A stretch of DNA of 64,000 bases from assembly GCA_048266425.1 (NCBI GenBank), contig JBLWZN010000011.1, positions 1 through 64,000 of the forward strand, given 5' to 3'. Every line of letters begins with the position of its first letter. The first letter of the stretch is position 1. Shown here piece by piece: positions 55,901 to 63,586 of the stretch. The notes beneath the pieces were generated by a model. The model worked only from the letters and a program-made list of their open reading frames with translations, was not told where the DNA came from and did not search any database. The translations under genes were made by a program, and so were the position numbers. This DNA comes from Cerina sp048266425. GTDB lineage: Bacteria > Bacteroidota > Bacteroidia > Flavobacteriales > Flavobacteriaceae.

Positions 55901-56413
55901 GCGGATTATTCCGATCGGCAGAGCAATCTATTCAAGGACGTGGACCTAGCTGATGTTTTTGCCAAAAATTATATAGGCAAGCAAACTTCGGGGGAGTCCA
56001 ACGCGGAAATGGAAGAGTCTGCAAAAAATGCTACTATCATCCATATCAAGACCATTAAAAACGAAATGAAATACGATATTACGGAGTTTGTGGTCCAAGC
56101 TGGAAAACCGGTTGAAATCATATTTGAAAACCCGGATTTTATGCAGCACAATCTCGTAATCACCAAACCAGGGGAAAAGGAAAAAGTGGGATTGGCCGCG
56201 GACAAATTGGCAACAGATCCCAACGGGGCGGAATTGGGATACGTGCCAAAAATGCCAGAAGTACTTTTCTCCAGCCCGCTATTAGATCCCGAAAAAACGG
56301 TCAGAATGAAATTCACGGCACCGGACAAACCTGGGATATATCCTTTTATCTGTACCTTTCCTGGGCATTGGCGTGTAATGCAAGGTACGATGAAGGTGGT
56401 AGTTGGCAATTAG
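52901..56413 (+). CDS. ThuA / PVC-type dehydrogenase / HEAT / jelly-roll / cupredoxin fusion lipoprotein
   Basis: A 1,170-residue exported lipoprotein (signal ending L-V-G-C, Cys about 21). Domains in order: a ThuA-like domain (about 33-250, L-F-L-G-H-A-N-E-H-H, P-I-H-S-A-S-F, Y-T-A-Y-G-H-D-E-R-T-W); a PVC-type membrane-bound dehydrogenase beta-propeller (about 285-665, starting P-A-G-F-D-L-E-L-Y-A and containing D-T-D-G-D-G-K-A-D); HEAT-like helical repeats (about 680-860); a jelly-roll domain (about 870-1010); and a cupredoxin domain (about 1044-1170). Cupredoxin ligands are complete: His1083, Cys1151, His1156, Met1160 (C-x4-H-x3-M). No C-x-x-C-H haem motif occurs, whereas related proteins usually end in cytochrome c. 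Likely a periplasmic sugar or polyol dehydrogenase that passes electrons to copper. Substrate unknown. Confidence 0.86.
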   Translation: MRTFIPRLGLAILFVCVLVGCNRSKKEKDDTGPRRLEILFLGHANEHHNSREYAPILASALSKDGINISYTENLEDLNYYNLSLYDGLIIYANYDTISKPEEKAVLDFVRSGHAFIPIHSASFCFRNSPDYIDMVGGQFMSHDTATFTAKIVNKDHPLMKSVKEFSTWDETYVHDHLSKDRTVLEERIEGDHNEPYTWVKNFGQGRVFYTAYGHDERTWNNPEFQNLIKQGILWGVNDKVKAQWEAFGKTIPKLVYKPMPNIPNYEKRDPAPEYQEPLTPEESKKLIQVPAGFDLELYASEPEIINPIAMNWDERGRLWVVETVDYPNTVRNDKGTGDDRIKICEDTDGDGKADKFTVFAENLNIPTSFTFANGGIIISQAPDFLFLKDTDGDDKADIKKVIMTGWGTFDTHAGPSNLQRGMDNKIYGVVGYSGFKGEIAGQHYEFGQAVYRFHPDLSDFEVVTNTSNNTWGLGFTEDNSLFASTANNTHSVFVGIPNADFKGVEGIPTEGSKKIDGHYAMHPITSHVRQVDVFGGFTAASGHNFYTARNYPAQFWDKVAFVCEPTGHLVHMAKISKDGAGYTESDGWNLFAGADEWVAPVAARVGPDGAVWVLDWYNFIVQHNPTPTNERGGYNAETGEGNAYVNPLRDKSRGRIWRVVWKGAKDFEPIELSKDEPKNLIEALSNDNMFWRTTAQRLLVEREKRDVLPELYGLVNRKEVDSLGLDPGALHALWTIQGLGAIGTEKKANEIVMGALRHPSYAVRKAAIEVLPKNEIGVDALLKKDLLHDDNPTVQLAAILYLAESDPSDSIGEALYRLGKEEKIINDQWLSKAVYVAASKHAKGFLMAYKQEHPQMKSPKKVGIDRTLENLDVSGWKDIQLPQFIEDAGLNIDGIIWFRKNFEVSTSDSGKKGSISLGPIDDSDVVYINGKRIGETQGDYLVSRNYVIPSGILKSGNNSISIQVEDTGGGGGLYGKSDQMHIKVAGSTIPLAGKWKFQVEADYSDRQSNLFKDVDLADVFAKNYIGKQTSGESNAEMEESAKNATIIHIKTIKNEMKYDITEFVVQAGKPVEIIFENPDFMQHNLVITKPGEKEKVGLAADKLATDPNGAELGYVPKMPEVLFSSPLLDPEKTVRMKFTAPDKPGIYPFICTFPGHWRVMQGTMKVVVGN

Positions 56414-56662
56414 GTACAAGGGTTAAAGGTAAAGGGTAAATGTTTATATTCTAATGCAACCTACGAAATGTTAGTTATGACTACTACAACTACTAACTAA
56501 AATAATTTGCGAGTATTTATGTATAGAAATTTATTTTTCAATGGCCAAATCAACTACTATAAATTAGAAACCATCAATCACTAACCTGCTAAAGACATCG
56601 GCTGTTAACGAACAATCAGTAATCCGCAAAAAAAATATAAACTCTAAACTCTAAAAAAAGGA

Positions 56663-57523
56663 ATGTCGAAAAAAATAGAATTTGGGGTGAGCACATGGCT
56701 TTGGACCTCCCCTTTTGATAATACCACCATTTCGTTGTTCCCAAAAATAAAGAGGATGGGATACGATTTTGTAGAGATTCCCGTGGAGGACCCGAGCTTA
56801 ATTGATGGACATTTGGTAAAGTCAGCATTAAAAGAAAACGGGCTTAAGGCAGTGGTTTGCGGAGTATTTGGTCCTACCAAGGACCTAACGAGCGATAATG
56901 TGGAGCTACACCGGAATTGTTTTGATTATATCCGGCAATGTTTTGAACTTTGCAATGTCTGGGATTCGAACTTTCTTGCCGGACCCATGTATTCCTCGGT
57001 GGGCAAGGCCCGGATGGTGCCTTCGGAGCAGCGCAGGATAGAATGGGAGAGGGCGGTCACCAATATTGGCAAAGTCTCCAAAATGGCCGAAGAGCAAGGC
57101 TTGTTTATTGCATTGGAGCCATTGAACCGATTTGAATCGGACCTCATCAATACGGCCGACGATGTTATGAGACTCATCAAGGATGTAAATCACAGCAGTA
57201 CCAAAGTGCTGTTGGACGGATTCCATATGGCTATAGAGGAACCCAATATAGAAAAGGCCATACTCACGGTTGGGGATAAATTGATCCATGTGCAGGTGTC
57301 CGAAAACTATAGGGGAACCCCGGGAACTGGACAGACCCAATGGAACGATTTTAAAAGTGGATTGGAAAAAATAGGCTATAAAGGAGTGATTTCTATTGAA
57401 AGCTTTACCCCCGATATAAAAGAATTGGCCGGTGCGGTTTGTATTTGGAAACACTTGGCCCCAAGTCAGGATGCATTTGCTTCGGACGGACTAAGCTTTT
57501 TAAAAAAAACGTTTAATTCATAA
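56663..57523 (+). CDS. Sugar phosphate isomerase/epimerase family TIM-barrel protein
   Basis: A 286-residue cytoplasmic protein of the xylose-isomerase-like barrel family, close in motif pattern to ketose 3-epimerases (D-tagatose/D-psicose 3-epimerase). Metal ligands are visible: Glu in A-L-E-P-L-N-R-F-E, Asp in L-L-D-G-F-H-M, His in H-V-Q-V-S-E-N-Y-R and Glu in S-I-E-S-F-T-P. It is followed after 12 bp by the Gfo/Idh gene. The substrate is inferred to be a keto-sugar; it is not proved. Upstream (56414-56662) is 249 bp of AT-rich DNA with short repeats (AACTCTAAACTCTAAA) and no gene. Confidence 0.87.
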   Translation: MSKKIEFGVSTWLWTSPFDNTTISLFPKIKRMGYDFVEIPVEDPSLIDGHLVKSALKENGLKAVVCGVFGPTKDLTSDNVELHRNCFDYIRQCFELCNVWDSNFLAGPMYSSVGKARMVPSEQRRIEWERAVTNIGKVSKMAEEQGLFIALEPLNRFESDLINTADDVMRLIKDVNHSSTKVLLDGFHMAIEEPNIEKAILTVGDKLIHVQVSENYRGTPGTGQTQWNDFKSGLEKIGYKGVISIESFTPDIKELAGAVCIWKHLAPSQDAFASDGLSFLKKTFNS

Positions 57524-57535
57524 AATATACATGTT

Positions 57536-58663
57536 ATGGACCATAAAAAAATAAACATAGCCATCGTAGGTTTGGGATTTGGGGCCGAGTTTATTCCCAT
57601 TTATCAGAAACATCCCAATGCCAATTTGGTAGCAATTTGCCAGCGCAGTCCGGAGAAATTGAACGAGATCGGGAATGCCTTTGGAATTGGAAAAAGGTAT
57701 ACTTCTTATGATGAACTGCTCAAAGATCCCAGTATTGATGCAGTACATATCAATACCCCAATACCCGATCACGGTGTACAATCCATTAAGGCACTAAAGG
57801 CCGGGAAGCACGTGGCCTGTACCGTACCTATGGCTACCACGGTGGAGGAATGCGAGGAAATCGTAAGTCTTGCCCAGAAAACCGGACTTGCCTACATGAT
57901 GATGGAGACCGTAGTTTATGCAAGGGAATTTCTCTTTATGAAAGAGCTATACGACAAGGGAGAATTGGGCAAAATCCAGTTCTTAAAGGCCAGTCATCAA
58001 CAAGACATGGACGGATGGCCCAATTACTGGCCAGGATTGCCGCCTATGTATTATGCTACCCATTGCGTTGGCCCCGTATTAGGGCTTACCCGTGGCGAAG
58101 CGGAATACATATCCTGTTTTGGATCGGGTACCATCCGTGAGGAATTGCATAAATATTATAATTCACCATTTGCCGTAGAAACCACCCATATAAAATTTAG
58201 AAACTCCGATCTTAGCGCCCAGGTCTATCGTTCCTTATTCGACGTTGCCCGGCAATATAGGGAAAGTTTTGAGGTGTACGGTTCCAAAAAATCGGTTGAA
58301 TGGCCACTGATTGAAGGGAAACCTTTGGTGGTCCATACCGCCAAAAAACCAGAGCCCGAAATCCCAGAGGAAGTAGAAAGTCCGGATTTCGCCAAATTAT
58401 TGCCCAAGTCTATTCAGCACTTCACAACCAAAGGGGTTTATGATTCCGACGAACATCAGCATCTTTCCTTTACCCAAGGAGCAGGCCATGGAGGCTCACA
58501 TCCCCATTTGGTCCATGAATTTTTGTCCTCTTTGGTAAATGGCACCTCACCCTATCCCAACGCCAAACAGTCGGCCAACATTACCTGTGTCGGAATTCTT
58601 GCGCACAAATCGGCAATGAGGGGAGGGGAGCTGATAAGATTACCCGAGTTTACGCTATCCTGA
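57536..58663 (+). CDS. Gfo/Idh/MocA family oxidoreductase, EKP motif replaced
   Basis: A 375-residue NAD(P)-dependent dehydrogenase-fold protein. The dinucleotide motif is V-G-L-G-F-G-A-E-F at the N-terminus; N-T-P-I-P-D-H follows strand 4. The usual catalytic E-K-P motif reads T-V-P in H-V-A-C-T-V-P-M-A-T-T, so the conserved Lys is missing. Y-Y-A-T-H-C-V-G-P is present in place of the usual G-x-H-x-x-D/H. It is co-transcribed with the upstream isomerase, and convergent with the NagB-LmbE gene 15 bp away. Likely acts on a sugar or keto-sugar with altered chemistry. Confidence 0.88.
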   Translation: MDHKKINIAIVGLGFGAEFIPIYQKHPNANLVAICQRSPEKLNEIGNAFGIGKRYTSYDELLKDPSIDAVHINTPIPDHGVQSIKALKAGKHVACTVPMATTVEECEEIVSLAQKTGLAYMMMETVVYAREFLFMKELYDKGELGKIQFLKASHQQDMDGWPNYWPGLPPMYYATHCVGPVLGLTRGEAEYISCFGSGTIREELHKYYNSPFAVETTHIKFRNSDLSAQVYRSLFDVARQYRESFEVYGSKKSVEWPLIEGKPLVVHTAKKPEPEIPEEVESPDFAKLLPKSIQHFTTKGVYDSDEHQHLSFTQGAGHGGSHPHLVHEFLSSLVNGTSPYPNAKQSANITCVGILAHKSAMRGGELIRLPEFTLS

Positions 58664-58678
58664 TTTTGGTTTGTAGCT

Positions 58679-60607
58679 TCAATATTTCCACCTAACAAAG
58701 GCTTCCATGGCGGCATAGCGCGCCAATCCCATGGCATCGTATATGTCGGCGGTTTCCTTGTTTCGGTCCTCCGCCCTTTGCCAAAATTCGCGACTGTCGG
58801 TTCCTTGAAAAACTACGCCATCTTTTTGGGACTGGTGCTTAAATATCCCCTTTCTCTTCTCCAAAACTTGATCGGGACCCATGGGTACGGCCATTTCAAT
58901 TTCCTCGATGCCCCATTCCTGCCATGCCCCCCTGTAAAGCCATAGCCAACAATCTTTCATAAAAGGTTTGTCCTTTAACCTTTTAACCGCCTCAAAAATT
59001 GCATCCAGACAGACCTTATGGGTGCCGTGTGGATCAGCAAGATCACCCGCGGCATAAATTTGATGGGGTTTTATTTTTTCGATGAGGGCCATGGTCAATG
59101 CGATATCCTCCTCGCCGATAGGGTTTTTCTCAATTTTGCCCGTTTCGTAAAACGGTAGGTTCATAAAATGAATTTGATCATCGGTCAACCCAATAAAATG
59201 ACTTGTAGATCGGGCCTCTCCTTTTCTTATCAACCCTTTTATATACCTAACCTCTTGAATATCGATTTCACTCGCTTTCTTGTTCTTCAAAAATTCGTTT
59301 GCCTTATCATAGATAGATTGGGCCTCCTTTCCCTTGATGTCGAATTTGTCATTGTAATCACAGACGAAACTGGCAAATCTAAGCGCTTCGTCATCTGCAA
59401 CTGCAATATTGCCAGATGTTTGATAGGCAACATGAACTTCGTGACCCTGCTCGTGCAGTCTCTTAAATGTGCCTCCCATACTTATGATATCGTCATCGGG
59501 ATGGGGACTAAAAATAATAACTCTTTTCTGGGCGGGTTTTGCACGTTCGGGCCTATTGCTATCATCGGCATTCGGTTTTCCACCGGGCCATCCCGTAATG
59601 GTACTTTGTAGTTTATTGAAAATTTTAATATTGATGTCGTACGCCGGACCGGAATCGGCCAAAAGGTCGCTCATCCCATTCTCTATATAATCTGCATCCG
59701 TTAGCATTAAAATAGGCTTTTTTAGATGCTGGGCCAATCCAAGCACGGCTTTGCGTATCATCATATCGGTCCACTCCACTTGCTCCACTAACCACGGAGT
59801 CTTTATTCGTGTCAATCTTCGTGCGGCCGCCTTATCCATAACAAATACCACATTGTCGTGCTCCTGCAAGAACGAAGCTGGTACTTTGTTCGTCACCTCG
59901 CCCTCGACAGATGCGGCAATGATATTTGACTTACCTTCCCCCCAAGCCATCAAAATGACTCGCTTGGCTTCCATTATTTTCTTTACGCCAAGGGTAATTG
60001 CCGTTCTTGGTGTATTGCTTAGTCCGGAAAAATCCTTGCTCGCGGCTACCCTTGTAATGTGGTCTAGTGCCACAAGTCGCGTTCTGGAGTTTTGTAATGA
60101 CCCTGATTCGTTAAAGCCAATATGGCCGTTGCCACCAATGCCCAAAATCTGCAGGTCGATGCCGCCTAAAGCCTCAATTCTTAGTTCGTAATCCGCGCAA
60201 TATTTGGAAATCTGCTTTTTAGAAAGTGTACCATCGGGGATATGGCAATTCTTGGGAAGGATATCGATTTGGTCAAAAAGCAACTCCTTCATAAAACGAA
60301 CATAACTATGGATGGAATCGGGTTCCATCGGGTAGTACTCGTCCAAATTAAACGTAATCACATTCTTAAAACTCAAGCCATCTTCTTTGTGCATCCGCAC
60401 CAATTCAGCATATAGTCCTTTGGGGGTGGAACCGGTCGCCAAACCCAAAATACAATGGTCGTTGGTTTTTTGCTTTGCTTTGATGAGTGAAGCAATCTCT
60501 TTTGCGACCGCTTTTGATGCGGCTGTAGAATTTTCGAAAATTACCGTGTTTATATTCTCGAACCTTTTTTCAAAACCCGTGGCTTTGTCTATTTTGCTTT
60601 CTAACAT
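58679..60607 (-). CDS. Glucosamine-6-phosphate deaminase fused to PIG-L/LmbE deacetylase domain
   Basis: A 642-residue two-domain protein. N-terminal NagB-like part (about 20-280): L-G-L-A-T-G-S-T-P-K-G-L-Y, F-N-L-D-E-Y-Y-P, G-I-G-G-N-G-H-I-G-F-N-E. C-terminal PIG-L part (about 370-600): I-I-F-S-P-H-P-D-D-D (metal-binding His-Asp-Asp) and D-P-H-G-T-H downstream. The fusion suggests removal of an N-acetyl group and deamination of an amino-sugar phosphate within one protein, giving fructose-6-phosphate from GlcNAc-6-P-like substrates. It would take the product of MurQ if the LmbE half deacetylates GlcNAc-6-P. This fusion is known in Bacteroidota. Confidence 0.9.
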   Translation of the reverse strand: MLESKIDKATGFEKRFENINTVIFENSTAASKAVAKEIASLIKAKQKTNDHCILGLATGSTPKGLYAELVRMHKEDGLSFKNVITFNLDEYYPMEPDSIHSYVRFMKELLFDQIDILPKNCHIPDGTLSKKQISKYCADYELRIEALGGIDLQILGIGGNGHIGFNESGSLQNSRTRLVALDHITRVAASKDFSGLSNTPRTAITLGVKKIMEAKRVILMAWGEGKSNIIAASVEGEVTNKVPASFLQEHDNVVFVMDKAAARRLTRIKTPWLVEQVEWTDMMIRKAVLGLAQHLKKPILMLTDADYIENGMSDLLADSGPAYDINIKIFNKLQSTITGWPGGKPNADDSNRPERAKPAQKRVIIFSPHPDDDIISMGGTFKRLHEQGHEVHVAYQTSGNIAVADDEALRFASFVCDYNDKFDIKGKEAQSIYDKANEFLKNKKASEIDIQEVRYIKGLIRKGEARSTSHFIGLTDDQIHFMNLPFYETGKIEKNPIGEEDIALTMALIEKIKPHQIYAAGDLADPHGTHKVCLDAIFEAVKRLKDKPFMKDCWLWLYRGAWQEWGIEEIEMAVPMGPDQVLEKRKGIFKHQSQKDGVVFQGTDSREFWQRAEDRNKETADIYDAMGLARYAAMEAFVRWKY

Positions 60608-61051
60608 GCTAAAATGTGTTGATTTTATTGAATTCTATAATATAAATGTAGGCCCCAGTTAGTTCCCCAAGAAGAGGCGTAAATGTTTCCAAAGTTTGCC
60701 GGATGAAACAATATTCCAAAAATAGCCAAAATATAGTTCATCCGACTGTTATCCTGAAAATTTCACTCTATTTGATAAAAACATACATTTAAATGAGGAA
60801 ATTGAAAAGATTGAGCTGTTTATTTATGATTTTGGGATGGGCAATTTAAGGATTGCCCGATGTTTGGGGCACATCCCCATATTGTCATTTGCCATCGCCT
60901 ATATGGCACTAAAGGTGCGGGGGGGATGGACCGGACCCCGGGGATGTTCCATTTTAATTTTTTTGTAATGGTAGGGGTCGAATAGTTTCAAAAAGTCATA
61001 TCTTGTTAGACCTTAAGTAAATGGGATTAACATTTTGTAAAATAGTTTTAG
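60608..61051. other. Divergent intergenic region with a G+C-rich structured stretch
   Basis: A 444-bp gap between divergent genes. Within it, 60834-60945 stands out from AT-rich surroundings. GGGCAAT (60839-60845) pairs with ATTGCCC (60852-60858), enclosed by GGGAT (60834-60838) and ATCCC (60873-60877). GCAC (60906-60909) pairs with GTGC (60915-60918), and CCCCGGGG (60936-60943) follows a G-run. No open frame fits. It could be a structured leader RNA for the gene at 61052 or a decayed repeat. Confidence 0.45.
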
Positions 61052-62098
61052 ATGAAAAGTTCAGAAAAAAAAATAATTTCCAGACGTAAGTTTTTGGGAA
61101 CTTCCGCGACGATGGCAGCTGGTATGTCCCTCATTGGTCCATCCCTATTTGGAGCTCCGTTTAAACTTGAAATCTATAAAAAGCCCAACTCCCTTATCGA
61201 AGGGGTACAAATTGGAGCCATTACCTATTCCTTTCGAAGTATGGAGGACCAAAGCGCGGAGGCTACTTTAAAGTATGTAGTTGACAGCGGTATAAGTGCC
61301 ATTGAGCTAATGGGAGATCCAGCCGAAACTTTTGCCGGAAAAATTAAAAACCCGGTCAACGGCCGAGCTTACTATACTCTTAGGGAATCCAATAAGAATG
61401 GAACAATTTCTGAAGATCAGAAAAAGGAACTTGCCGATATGGAAGCGCAAAGATCTACTTATAAAAAAGAGGTCGCCGCATGGCGGGCCAAAGTTTCCAT
61501 GGATAAATTTGAACAACTCCGGAAAATGTACGAAGATGCAGGTGTTTCCATTTATGCATTTAAACCAAGTGCTTTCGGGAAAGATAATACGGATGCCGAG
61601 ATTGATTGGGGTATGAGGGCCGCTAAAGCACTAGGTGCCAGTCACGTAACGTTAGAGCATCCCGGGGACGATGCTTGGACCCAAAAGTTGGGGGATATGG
61701 GCGGGAAACATGGTATTTATGTGGCCTATCACGGCCATTTGCAGCAGACGCCAACCTTATGGGACACTGCCTTGGCCCAATCAAAGTTCAATGCTATTAA
61801 TCTGGACTTAGGTCATTTTGTGGCAGCAGGAAATTCTGCTCCATTGGAATTTATCAAGGCCAAACACGACCGTATAAAAAGCATGCATGTTAAAGATCGA
61901 CAAAATAAGGTCCATGGCCAAGAAAATCTTCCGTGGGGCCAAGGGGATACCCCAATTACCCAAGCACTACAGTTGATAAGGGATAACAAGTACAGTTTCC
62001 CTGCCTCCATAGAATTGGAATATGAAATTCCAGCAGGGTCCGATGCCGTAAGCGAAGTGTCTAAATGCCTAGAATATTGTAGGGAGGCATTGACTTAG
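61052..62098 (+). CDS. Tat-exported sugar phosphate isomerase/epimerase family protein
   Basis: A 348-residue TIM-barrel protein with a twin-arginine signal (S-R-R-K-F-L-G-T-S-A, then a hydrophobic stretch to G-A-P-F). Barrel motifs: I-S-A-I-E-L-M-G-D-P, V-T-L-E-H-P-G, Y-H-G-H-L, N-L-D-L-G-H-F and M-H-V-K-D-R, then S-I-E-L-E-Y. A segment of about 45 residues (K-N-P-V-N-G-R onwards) is Lys/Glu-rich and inserted early in the barrel. Tat export suggests a folded, metal-loaded periplasmic isomerase. It is followed after 120 bp by the secreted 2-epimerase. Confidence 0.88.
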   Translation: MKSSEKKIISRRKFLGTSATMAAGMSLIGPSLFGAPFKLEIYKKPNSLIEGVQIGAITYSFRSMEDQSAEATLKYVVDSGISAIELMGDPAETFAGKIKNPVNGRAYYTLRESNKNGTISEDQKKELADMEAQRSTYKKEVAAWRAKVSMDKFEQLRKMYEDAGVSIYAFKPSAFGKDNTDAEIDWGMRAAKALGASHVTLEHPGDDAWTQKLGDMGGKHGIYVAYHGHLQQTPTLWDTALAQSKFNAINLDLGHFVAAGNSAPLEFIKAKHDRIKSMHVKDRQNKVHGQENLPWGQGDTPITQALQLIRDNKYSFPASIELEYEIPAGSDAVSEVSKCLEYCREALT

Positions 62099-62207
62099 GG
62101 TTAGGGAATACTCGAATTGATAGGGCTTACTTATCATTGGGTTGCTGCTGTGTGCTTCTGGCGTCCGGGAAAGATTGAGATAGATTTGAATTAAACCTTT
62201 ATTTAAA

Positions 62208-62222
62208 ATGTTGCTGCGTTGA
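62208..62222 (+). promoter_or_regulatory. Four-codon upstream frame overlapping the 2-epimerase start
   Basis: ATG-TTG-CTG-CGT-TGA occupies 62208-62222. Its stop overlaps the TTG start codon of the next gene (62219-62221), an arrangement suited to translational coupling or simply a chance ATG. Confidence 0.3.
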
Positions 62223-63574
62223 CCAAGAGTGCGATCTATTTTCTTTTTCTTTTTGTGGCTGCCACTGCATTCCCACAAATTTCCAAGTTGTCCAAAGCCG
62301 ATAATGACCTTATAACAACTTTGGGGTTCGCGGCCAAGGACCAATTGTTGGATAAATGGTATCCCTTGTCCGTAGATTATGATGATGGGGGATTTTATAG
62401 TGAGATTACATTTGATTTTAGTATAGGGGAACATCAGGACAAAATGATAGTTACCCAGGCAAGGCATGTTTGGACAAATGCCAAAGCCGCGGATATCTAT
62501 CCGGGGGACAAGGATTATTTGAAGTACGCCCGGCATGGCTTTGAGTTTTTAAGGGATAAGATGTGGGACAAGGAAGAGGGGGGCTTTTTTACGCTTGTTA
62601 CCAAGCAGGGGAATCCGATCTTAAATAAAGGTGTTGTAAAATCGGCGTATGGCAATTCCTTTGCCATTTACGGCTTAGCTTCTTATTATGGGGTATCTGG
62701 GGATAAGGGAGCCTTGGAGTTGGCGAAAAAAACGTTTTATTGGCTAGAGGAACATAGCCATGACCCTGTCTACAAAGGTTATTTTGATGCCATGGAGCGG
62801 AATGGAAACATTTTGACAAGGACGGATGAAACACCGTCAACATCTCCCGTAGGCTATAAAGATCAGAACAGTTCCATCCATTTGTTGGAATCCCTCACCT
62901 CACTTTATCACGTATGGCCAGACCCGTTGGTCAAGGAGCGCCTTTACGAGCTTCTGTTGCTCATCAGGGATAGGATTACGACGGACAAGGGATATTTAAC
63001 ATTGTACTTGCAACCGGACTGGACCCCCCTTTCATTCGCCGATAAATCCAAGGAAGAAATCAATAAGCACTATAATTTGGATCATGTTTCTTTTGGGCAC
63101 GATGTTGAAACGGCTTATCTTATGTTGGAGGCCTCCGAAGCCCTGGGTCTAAAAAATGATACAATTACCTTATATAAAGGAAAGAAAATGGTTGACCATG
63201 CCCTAAACTATGGATGGGATAACAAATTGGGCGGGTTTTATGATGGCGGATATTATTTTGAGGGAGACAACAGGCTTACCATCGTAAACAGCGATAAAAA
63301 TTGGTGGTCCCAGGCAGAAGGTCTAAATACATTATTATTGCTGTCGGGCTATTATCCCAACGATCCCATAGCATACAGAAAACATTTTGATACCTTATTG
63401 GAATACACCCAAACTTATCTTATGGATCCAAAGTACGGAGGCTGGTACGAATGGGGACTGGATGGTCGACCCGATTCCAAAACGGCTCCCAAGGGCCATA
63501 TTTGGAAAGCGGCCTACCACAATTTTAGGGCATTGAGCAATTGTGTGGCTCGGTTAAAAAATAGTGGGGAGTAA
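62219..63574 (+). CDS. Exported AGE-family 2-epimerase (N-acylglucosamine/cellobiose 2-epimerase-like)
   Basis: A 451-residue alpha/alpha-barrel protein with a signal peptide (T-K-S-A-I-Y-F-L-F-L-F to A-F-P-Q). The start is TTG at 62219; no ATG in frame gives the signal. Catalytic His landmarks are Q-A-R-H-V-W-T, N-S-S-I-H-L-L-E, S-F-G-H-D-V-E-T and G-H-I-W-K-A-A-Y-H. The N-x-x-W-W-S-Q-A-E-G segment also matches the family. Cytosolic members epimerise GlcNAc/ManNAc or cellobiose; the exported location here suggests an oligosaccharide or mannan-type sugar. It is convergent with the partial gene at the right edge, 12 bp away. Confidence 0.87.
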   Translation: MTKSAIYFLFLFVAATAFPQISKLSKADNDLITTLGFAAKDQLLDKWYPLSVDYDDGGFYSEITFDFSIGEHQDKMIVTQARHVWTNAKAADIYPGDKDYLKYARHGFEFLRDKMWDKEEGGFFTLVTKQGNPILNKGVVKSAYGNSFAIYGLASYYGVSGDKGALELAKKTFYWLEEHSHDPVYKGYFDAMERNGNILTRTDETPSTSPVGYKDQNSSIHLLESLTSLYHVWPDPLVKERLYELLLLIRDRITTDKGYLTLYLQPDWTPLSFADKSKEEINKHYNLDHVSFGHDVETAYLMLEASEALGLKNDTITLYKGKKMVDHALNYGWDNKLGGFYDGGYYFEGDNRLTIVNSDKNWWSQAEGLNTLLLLSGYYPNDPIAYRKHFDTLLEYTQTYLMDPKYGGWYEWGLDGRPDSKTAPKGHIWKAAYHNFRALSNCVARLKNSGE

Positions 63575-63586
63575 TGGGGTATACTA

